From assembly GCA_045627885.1 (NCBI GenBank), contig JAZQOM010000049.1, forward strand, positions 1 through 9,463: DNA of 9,463 nucleotides, read 5' to 3'. The notes beneath the pieces are model-generated. The model worked only from the letters and a program-made list of their open reading frames with translations, did not search any database and was not told the origin of the DNA. Of this stretch, positions 1 through 4,450 are shown piece by piece. The translations under genes were made by a program, and so were the position numbers. The stretch comes from CALCTE01 sp045627885. Its GTDB lineage: Bacteria > Bacillota > Clostridia > Oscillospirales > CAG-272. Every line of letters begins with the position of its first letter. The first letter of the stretch is position 1.

Positions 1-35
1 TTTTGGGGTGCATATTTTTTCAGCTATATTTCGCG

Positions 36-2048
36 CTACTTTTTAATTTTGAAATGTATAATCGCAGCGGCGATTGCGGCTATCACGATTACCGCCGATG
101 CAATAAGTATGATTATCGGCAGGCTGCTCTTTTTCGTTTTGACTGTCTTTTCTTCGTCCGTATCGGTGTTATTGTTTTCGGGCAAATCCTTATCGCTTTC
201 GTTATCAGTCTGCTCAACATTTAATTTATCGACTCTTTCGCCTGTTTTAAGGTCAAATATGAACTGATTTTCGCTTAAATAAAACTTTTTCTTGATTGTC
301 GAATAGTATTCAACGCGGCAGCGACTTCCGTCCTTTGAGAAACAGAAGAGAGCGACAAGTCCCGCACCGTTCTGCGTACCGGCGTCAACGCCCTGCGGGT
401 CGATTAGGAACTGGCAAACCGTGTTGCCGTGAACACCGACATCGGGAGTCATTACCACCTTCTCACAGGGGTCGTGTCCCGAAATAACCATAATGATATT
501 TTCGTATTTGGAAACGAACTTTTCCCACATATCGTCACCGTCGTTCAAGCCGGCGGCGTCCTTCGACGGAGGAACGATATCGCCGTCGTCAAGCGTAGTA
601 CCGTCACGGAACATATAGCAGTGGGTGGTGATGATGACCTTGTGGTTGGGATGCTCCTCTATTATCTTGCCCGCCCATTCGAGAATCGGGTCCCTCGCGC
701 CGTAATCAAGCCCGATAATAAGATAATCGGTATCACCGACCTTCAGCGTCCTCCATGTGTTTTGAATTCCCGTATAGTAAGAGCCTTCAATCTGGGCAAG
801 GTTTGCTTTGGTGTTCATATATCTATTGTAGTTCGTTGAAGAATCGTGATTTCCGCGAACCATCGTAAATGGCACAACGCCATTCATGCGATTCATAACT
901 ATCTGTGCGCGTAGCCACTCCTCTTCGGAGTTACGGTCGGTTATGTCGCCGACGCCGATTACACATTTGATTTTCTTTCTCTCGATATTGTCAAGAATCC
1001 AATCATAGATGCCGTAATATGCGTCGGGATATCTGTAATTTATAACCTGGGTATCGCCTACAATTGCAAACGAATAAGCATAGTCCTCATCGTTTACGAT
1101 TTCTTTATCGAACCATATATACGAGCTCTTTAAGTCGTATCCGCAATCGCCGCCGTCCTTTATAATGCCGGTGCTTTTATCAACATTTTCAAGGTCGTAG
1201 AAGAACAGAAGGTCGTTTTTATCGTTGCCGGGCTCGTCCATATCCGCCTTGATTTCATCGGCAGTTCTTGCATCGGAATAAACGGCAACATTTTTGAGTT
1301 TGCCTTTGAACGCCTGAGCGTTGCCGCCGCGAAGGTCGCCGCCGAGAACATAAGAAGTGCTTATAATTAAGTCCTCGCTGTCAAAAACTTCTTTTGAATC
1401 GCAGAGGACTCCGTCGACATAGCAAAGAAATTTGTCGTTCTTGCTGTCGCGTACTATGGCAAGATGAACCCATTCTCCCGTAAAGACATTTGCGCCCGTA
1501 AATACGATGTCAATAACCTTGCCTTTCGCGTTTACCCAATAAAGACGCGGAGCGCCGTTTGCGGCGACCTCAAAGTTAATGTTTGGGGTAGTAGAACCGT
1601 AGTTGCCGAAGATAACGCCGCCGCGTGCCGTGCCTAAATTCTCGGGAAGCAGAAGCGTCGCTTCAAAGGTGTTCGGAGTCTTTGACAGCGTCTTTGTGGA
1701 CTTATAAACCGGCTCGGTGGAAAATGTCATTCCGTCTTCGGATATTTGAGCGGACTGCCCGTTCTTCACGGATGCTGCCGTATTCTTATAATTCAGATTC
1801 TTTCCGCCTTTCGATGAAAAATCGACTTTTTCTCTGCCCGAAACCGAAAGTTCGCGGATATCAAGAGCCGACTCGTTGTTTCCGTCGCATGGCTCATCAT
1901 TGCTTTTTGTCTGACCGGCGCCGCAAGCATTTTGGCAATCCACGGCCGGTTTTTTCGACTCGGCAAAAACCGAAAATCCTGCTGTTCCGAATGCCACGGA
2001 TAATGCAAGCAATACGATGACGATAAGATAGACGAACGGTACATCCAT
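36..2048 (-). CDS. Surface-anchored LamG-like / calcineurin-like metallophosphoesterase protein
   Basis: Predicted secreted, membrane-tethered protein of 670 residues. A signal peptide spans about residues 1-29 (hydrophobic stretch 5-25, likely cleavage after VFA). A polar linker follows, then a LamG/concanavalin-like beta-sandwich at about 125-270 (including GEWVHLAIVRD and FKGKLKNVAVYSDARTADEI). The metallophosphoesterase domain covers about 325-600, with metal-site motifs GDTQ (331-334), GVGDITD (365-371), GNHD (399-402), TTH (474-476) and SGHD (523-526). A polar Asn/Asp/Glu/Thr stretch precedes a C-terminal membrane helix (643-664) and a KIKK tail. Family knowledge suggests phosphoester hydrolysis outside the cell, with LamG binding glycan or protein; the substrate is unknown. 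The first motif has Gln where DxH is usual, and GHxH lacks its second His, as in some divergent members of the superfamily. The ATG at 2048 is chosen because GAGAGG lies 11 nt upstream and the signal peptide begins there. It appears monocistronic, with no terminator visible before the left edge. Confidence 0.9.
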   Translation of the reverse strand: MDVPFVYLIVIVLLALSVAFGTAGFSVFAESKKPAVDCQNACGAGQTKSNDEPCDGNNESALDIRELSVSGREKVDFSSKGGKNLNYKNTAASVKNGQSAQISEDGMTFSTEPVYKSTKTLSKTPNTFEATLLLPENLGTARGGVIFGNYGSTTPNINFEVAANGAPRLYWVNAKGKVIDIVFTGANVFTGEWVHLAIVRDSKNDKFLCYVDGVLCDSKEVFDSEDLIISTSYVLGGDLRGGNAQAFKGKLKNVAVYSDARTADEIKADMDEPGNDKNDLLFFYDLENVDKSTGIIKDGGDCGYDLKSSYIWFDKEIVNDEDYAYSFAIVGDTQVINYRYPDAYYGIYDWILDNIERKKIKCVIGVGDITDRNSEEEWLRAQIVMNRMNGVVPFTMVRGNHDSSTNYNRYMNTKANLAQIEGSYYTGIQNTWRTLKVGDTDYLIIGLDYGARDPILEWAGKIIEEHPNHKVIITTHCYMFRDGTTLDDGDIVPPSKDAAGLNDGDDMWEKFVSKYENIIMVISGHDPCEKVVMTPDVGVHGNTVCQFLIDPQGVDAGTQNGAGLVALFCFSKDGSRCRVEYYSTIKKKFYLSENQFIFDLKTGERVDKLNVEQTDNESDKDLPENNNTDTDEEKTVKTKKSSLPIIILIASAVIVIAAIAAAIIHFKIKK

Positions 2049-2092
2049 TTTAATTCATACCTCTCAAAATGTTCTTAAATTGTGCTTTTATA

Positions 2093-2120
2093 ATTGTACT
2101 CCCGTAAAAAAACTTGTCAA
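2093..2120 (-). promoter_or_regulatory. Sigma-A type promoter of the LamG/phosphoesterase gene
   Basis: On the minus strand TTGACA (2120-2115) is followed by 16 nt and TACAAT (2098-2093). The predicted start is near 2086, giving a leader of about 38 nt before the ATG at 2048. The -35 box lies inside the 11-bp palindrome ACTTGTCAAGT (2112-2122), which also holds the -35-like box of a divergent promoter. Confidence 0.6.
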
Positions 2121-2140
2121 GTGAATATGTATGATATAAT
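2114..2140 (+). promoter_or_regulatory. Divergent plus-strand promoter with extended -10
   Basis: TGATATAAT (2132-2140) is a consensus extended -10 element. TTGTCA (2114-2119) sits 15 nt upstream, which is short, but an extended -10 tolerates a poor -35. The -35 overlaps that of the leftward phosphoesterase promoter, so the two may compete or share a regulator. The predicted start is near 2147. Confidence 0.5.
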
Positions 2141-2146
2141 CATAGT

Positions 2147-2201
2147 TTTAAGTCACACGCCAAATTCGGCAAATTCCCCTGTCTTGCGGAATTTGTTTTT
2201 T
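2147..2201 (+). ncRNA. Putative short terminated RNA of about 55 nt
   Basis: This stretch lies between a plus-strand extended -10 promoter (2132-2140) and a plus-oriented intrinsic terminator (2170-2201). No start codon with a ribosome binding site is visible. A second CAAATTC copy (2161-2167), a few bases upstream of the terminator's 5' arm, could pair with the same 3' arm, so alternative folds are possible. It could be a small RNA, an attenuated leader for read-through toward the gene at 2506, or the leftover of a lost gene. I recognise no known family, and expression is inferred only. Confidence 0.35.
2170..2201 (+). terminator. Intrinsic terminator, plus strand
   Basis: CAAATTCC (2170-2177) pairs with GGAATTTG (2188-2195) across a 10-nt loop and is followed directly by six T (2196-2201). 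The opposite strand lacks a T tract, so it works rightward. No plus-strand gene lies upstream in the window, so its only visible client is the promoter at 2114-2140. Confidence 0.7.
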
Positions 2202-2316
2202 CTGCTATTGAAGCGTCATACCGATATCGCAAGCTCAATTTTTCAACTGATTCGCGGGCGTTATTCTGCACAATATGTTAAAAAAAAGAAATCTTTGAAA
2301 CATTTTTTTGTTTCTA

Positions 2317-2345
2317 TTGACATTATTTTCTTTTTAATTTATAAT
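2317..2345 (+). promoter_or_regulatory. Consensus sigma-A promoter of the membrane protein gene
   Basis: TTGACA (2317-2322), a 17-nt spacer and TATAAT (2340-2345) match the sigma-A consensus exactly. The predicted start is near 2352, about 154 nt before the ATG at 2506. A perfect promoter suggests strong basal transcription, leaving control to the leader. Confidence 0.85.
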
Positions 2346-2351
2346 ATTGTT

Positions 2352-2495
2352 AAGGGAGGACATATACAGATAACAATTCGGCAACAAATATTCCCGAAAC
2401 ATTGTCGTTGACATTTTTCGATTGCCGGACTTCTTTATCTGTACCTGCTGATTTAGCAGTAATGTCTCCTTCAGCAATCAATATTATTGAAAGGA
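2352..2495 (+). promoter_or_regulatory. Structured 5' leader, riboswitch-like, overlapping the Shine-Dalgarno
   Basis: Hand-folding gives a three-way junction that begins at the predicted transcript start. P1 pairs GACAT (2359-2363) with ATGTC (2462-2466), with weaker G-rich/CT-rich pairing beyond it. P2 is a long arm: 2365-2373 with 2435-2443 (9 perfect pairs), 2377-2384 with 2422-2429 (8 pairs, one GU), 2395-2399 with 2416-2420, and 2403-2406 with 2410-2413. P3 is CTGCT/AGCAG (2445-2449/2455-2459). The TCCTT at 2467-2471, at the outer end of P1, exactly complements the gene's Shine-Dalgarno AAGGA (2491-2495). The helper stem TCAAT/ATTGA (2478-2482/2486-2490) would bring them together. P1 extension and Shine-Dalgarno masking therefore compete, as in translational riboswitches. 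I recognise no known class, and the ligand is unknown. Confidence 0.5.
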
Positions 2496-2505
2496 AAAAG
2501 CTAAA

Positions 2506-3213
2506 ATGGACACAAACGGCATCAAAGAGAAAATCACAGGCAACAAGAACTTCAAATTTATTGCAGCTGCGGTTATCGCGGTTATCTTGCTGATAATCAT
2601 AATCGTATCGGCATCCGGCTCTTACAAGACGCCTATCAAAAAGTATGAAAAAGTAATGAACGGCAAGGCTACGACCATAGAAAAAATGGTTAGTTATGAG
2701 TCTAACGGTTTCACCGCAAGCGAACTCAAAGCCATTGTCAATGCCAACAAAAAAATAGACAAAGACGAATATAAAGACAAAAACGAATCCCTTAAAGAAA
2801 GAAAAGATGACCTTAAAGACCAATACGGCAATAACTTTAAGATTAAAATAAAGATTGACGACAAAGAAAAGCTTGACAAAGACGATCTTAAAGATATTCA
2901 GAATGAATTGCGCGAAGCAGGAAAATCCGGCTTTAATGAATTATCAAACACTACGGCAGAGGATTTAGCTGATGAGCTTGATACCTCAAAGTCAAAAGCA
3001 AAGACTCTTTTAAAGGCAACAAAGAAGTATTTCAAGAAGCTTAAGACCTGCAAGGTTACGGCAGGATATACCGTAAGCTGCACGGTTATAACAAGCGGCA
3101 AAGAGCTTGATGAGCCCATAGAAAAATCCGTTGACTACACCGTAATTAAGGTTAACGGAAAATGGATATTGGAAGATGCATACGGCGCATTGCTCTTCAC
3201 TGTTGTTGCATAA
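2506..3213 (+). CDS. N-terminally membrane-anchored protein of unknown function
   Basis: This 235-residue protein has a short charged N-terminus, one membrane helix at about 17-37 and a soluble domain presumably outside the cell. The domain starts with a helical part (PIKKYEKVMNG, about 43-53), then a strongly charged Lys/Asp segment (about 80-135). It ends in a beta-rich stretch with TAGYTVSCTVITSG (185-198) and VIKVNGKWILED (213-224). The pattern of N-terminal helices followed by strands ending in VNGKW resembles small NTF2-like/DUF4878-like surface proteins common in Clostridia, but the assignment is tentative and there are no catalytic motifs. The AAGGA at 2491-2495, 10 nt before the ATG at 2506, supports this start. 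It is transcribed alone, from a consensus promoter through the structured leader to a strong terminator at 3232-3268. Its base composition looks more AT-rich than the neighbouring exporter genes. Confidence 0.85.
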   Translation: MDTNGIKEKITGNKNFKFIAAAVIAVILLIIIIVSASGSYKTPIKKYEKVMNGKATTIEKMVSYESNGFTASELKAIVNANKKIDKDEYKDKNESLKERKDDLKDQYGNNFKIKIKIDDKEKLDKDDLKDIQNELREAGKSGFNELSNTTAEDLADELDTSKSKAKTLLKATKKYFKKLKTCKVTAGYTVSCTVITSGKELDEPIEKSVDYTVIKVNGKWILEDAYGALLFTVVA

Positions 3214-3231
3214 ACGATAACAAACAGATTT

Positions 3232-3268
3232 TACAAGGCAGTATTTTCATACTGCCTTGTATTTTTTT
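3232..3268 (+). terminator. Strong intrinsic terminator of the membrane protein gene
   Basis: A perfect 13-bp stem (3232-3244 with 3249-3261) has a TTTC loop and is followed by seven T (3262-3268). It starts 19 nt after the stop codon at 3213. The minus strand has no T tract, so it is one-directional. Confidence 0.92.
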
Positions 3269-3353
3269 ATATTATAAACAACTGATACTGCGTAATTCCG
3301 CGTTCATCAAGCAGCTCTTTTATGCGTTTGCTTATCGCTTCATTTAATTTCAT
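3267..3353 (-). pseudogene. Truncated XRE-family (HTH) regulator remnant
   Basis: From an ATG at 3353 the minus strand encodes 28 residues starting MKLNEAISKRIKELL and continuing to GITQYQL, then FII and a stop at 3267-3269. This is the typical first helix and start of the second helix of an XRE/HTH_3 DNA-binding domain, which normally continues into a recognition helix over about 60 residues. Nothing homologous follows after the stop. A Shine-Dalgarno AAAGGT lies about 8 nt upstream of the ATG, and an extended -10 lies further up, so the 5' end looks like a once-functional gene. The break falls against the T tract of the facing gene's terminator, suggesting a deletion or insertion junction there. 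A functional 28-residue peptide is possible but unlikely. Confidence 0.65.
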
Positions 3354-3374
3354 CTATGTCACCTTTGACTTGTA

Positions 3375-3383
3375 ACTATAGCA
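3375..3383 (-). promoter_or_regulatory. Probable extended -10 promoter of the XRE remnant
   Basis: The minus strand reads TGCTATAGT at 3383-3375, an extended -10, with TTGCTT (3400-3395) as a weak, closely spaced -35. It lies just upstream of the Shine-Dalgarno and ATG of the XRE remnant, and downstream of the terminator for the gene to its right. Confidence 0.35.
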
Positions 3384-3398
3384 CAATTATATGTAAGC

Positions 3399-3431
3399 AA
3401 AAATAAAAAATAGTACCTGTGCTGTACTATT
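3399..3431 (-). terminator. Intrinsic terminator downstream of the SipW-type gene
   Basis: AATAGTAC (3409-3416) pairs with GTACTATT (3424-3431) across a 7-nt loop. On the minus strand the hairpin is followed by TTTTATTTTT (3408-3399). The stem is AT-rich but the U tract is good, and it is about 160 nt beyond the stop of the gene at 3591. Confidence 0.6.
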
Positions 3432-3496
3432 CGAGCTTTTTCTGATATATGGTGTTTTATATGAGAATTACATTTTGCGGACATAGCCATAAACGA

Positions 3497-3529
3497 CAAA
3501 GTCCGTCTTTTTTCGGAAGACGGACTTTG
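3497..3529 (-). terminator. Strong hairpin after the SipW-type gene; terminator or 3' stabiliser
   Basis: A perfect 13-bp inverted repeat (3497-3509 with 3517-3529, arms CAAAGTCCGTCTT and its complement) has a 7-nt loop and lies 62 nt past the stop at 3591. Neither strand has a clean U tract; the minus side continues TCGTTTATGG. It may terminate weakly, or protect the 3' end together with the U-rich hairpin at 3399-3431. Strand is assigned from the gene it follows. Confidence 0.5.
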
Positions 3530-3590
3530 CATATATACGCATATATATTGTGTTTTATTATAACAGAGGTGTTTTATTTATGCCTGAAAA

Positions 3591-4280
3591 TCAGCCGACT
3601 GCAGGAGTTTCGACGATGCTTACGGTGAACTTCTCGGAAATAGCATCCCAAGCTGCCGCAAGCTTTTCTGCGTCGTCTTCACCTTCAATACCCGTTGACT
3701 GAACTGCACCTGCCTGGAACGAAAGGCTAATCTCTACACCGTCTGCGGATGCCGCATCGATGAGTTCCTGGTCGATATCTACATACTCGATATCGCCCTT
3801 GCCGTCTTCGTCAAGGTCTGTAATCAGATGATATACTGTATCAGTCTCGGGAGTCTCGGCGGGAGCCGTATATACGAGATAGTATACATTTTCATACCCG
3901 TCAAGCTTTGTCCAATCGGTCGAGTTGATTGTATATGTTACATAATCGCCGAAAGTATATTCGCCGCCATCAGCCTTAGCAGCCGTGCACTTCTCATCAA
4001 CTACTGCAAAAACATAAGCGTCAAGGCTGTTTTTGCCAACCGTGACTGTTGCGTCCTTGGTTACGGTAGTATTGGGAATGATTGTAAACTGCTTATCGCT
4101 TGACTCGGGGTCGTCGCTGGATTCGCCACCTTCCTCATCGAGAGTGATATCTACCTTACCTATGGTAAATATGTTCTTAATGGGGTCCTGAACATTCAAA
4201 AGATATGCAAGTGTGCCGCCTATTGCGAGACATACTACAAGAGCAATGGCTACAATAGCAATCAATGTCTTCTTTTTCAT
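3591..4280 (-). CDS. SipW-dependent secreted TasA/camelysin-type matrix protein
   Basis: A 229-residue exported protein. Its N-terminus (KKK, a hydrophobic core at about 5-20, then GGTLAYLLN at 21-29 and NIFTIGKVDITLDE at 36-49) matches the SipW-cognate signal-peptide class. That class is cleaved by the archaeal-like signal peptidase SipW rather than the usual SipS type. Members such as TasA form extracellular fibres or surface layers. The mature part is acidic and beta-rich. D155-D157-D159-G160-D163 (DxDxDGxxD) resembles a calcium-binding loop. The C-terminal ISLSFQAGAVQSTG (184-197) followed by AAAWDAI resembles the family's conserved end. Strong AAAGGAGGG (4287-4295) supports the ATG at 4280. 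A promoter is predicted at 4391-4419, and read-through from the exporter operon upstream is possible because no terminator separates them. No SipW peptidase gene is in the window. Fibre assembly is inferred from the family. Confidence 0.82.
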   Translation of the reverse strand: MKKKTLIAIVAIALVVCLAIGGTLAYLLNVQDPIKNIFTIGKVDITLDEEGGESSDDPESSDKQFTIIPNTTVTKDATVTVGKNSLDAYVFAVVDEKCTAAKADGGEYTFGDYVTYTINSTDWTKLDGYENVYYLVYTAPAETPETDTVYHLITDLDEDGKGDIEYVDIDQELIDAASADGVEISLSFQAGAVQSTGIEGEDDAEKLAAAWDAISEKFTVSIVETPAVG

Positions 4281-4390
4281 TTATTTCCCTCCTTTCAAAA
4301 GTAAATTTGCGATGGATTTTTTTGCAAAACGCCTCTGAAATAATCGCTTTGGCTTTATTGAGTTCCTCTATTAAGTTGAGAAGTATGTTT

Positions 4391-4419
4391 ATTGTATCAT
4401 AAATTGTTGTCGAAGTCTA
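4391..4419 (-). promoter_or_regulatory. Probable promoter of the SipW-type gene
   Basis: The minus strand reads TAGACT (4419-4414), a 17-nt spacer and TACAAT (4396-4391), with TGA just before the -10 (extended form). The start would be near 4384, leaving a leader of about 100 nt. The rest of the 170-nt gap is AT-rich, and no GC-rich terminator is seen for the transporter gene ending at 4451. Confidence 0.5.
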
Positions 4420-4450
4420 CACAAAAAAGTGAATTAATTAAAAATTATAA

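Noticed and set aside
2352..2360. Strong Shine-Dalgarno-like AAGGGAGGA right after the promoter, suggesting a leader peptide.
   Set aside because: No ATG, GTG or TTG lies at proper spacing, and it sits at the very 5' end of the transcript; it fits better as the 5' strand of the leader's closing stem.
2094..2411. Open plus-strand frame of 105 codons across the intergenic region.
   Set aside because: It runs through a terminator, a consensus promoter and the structured leader. It has no ribosome binding site and no protein-like composition.
2350..2823. Open minus-strand frame of 157 codons rich in Phe and Val.
   Set aside because: It is antisense to the gene at 2506 and arises from that gene's Lys/Asp-rich codons; no start signal.
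2506..3213. The small plus-strand protein as cargo of the NHLM exporter.
   Set aside because: It starts with a membrane helix, lacks a nitrile-hydratase or Nif11-type leader and GG cleavage site, and is on the opposite strand in its own unit.
3529..3547. Tandem GCATATATA repeat.
   Set aside because: It is short and AT-rich, only two copies, consistent with chance in an intergenic region.
3580..3702. A 40-codon plus-strand ORF with AGAGGTG upstream (MPENQPTAG...), antisense to the 3' end of the SipW-type gene.
   Set aside because: It overlaps a well-supported gene on the other strand, has no promoter, and its low-complexity Ser/Ala sequence reads as a mirror of that gene.
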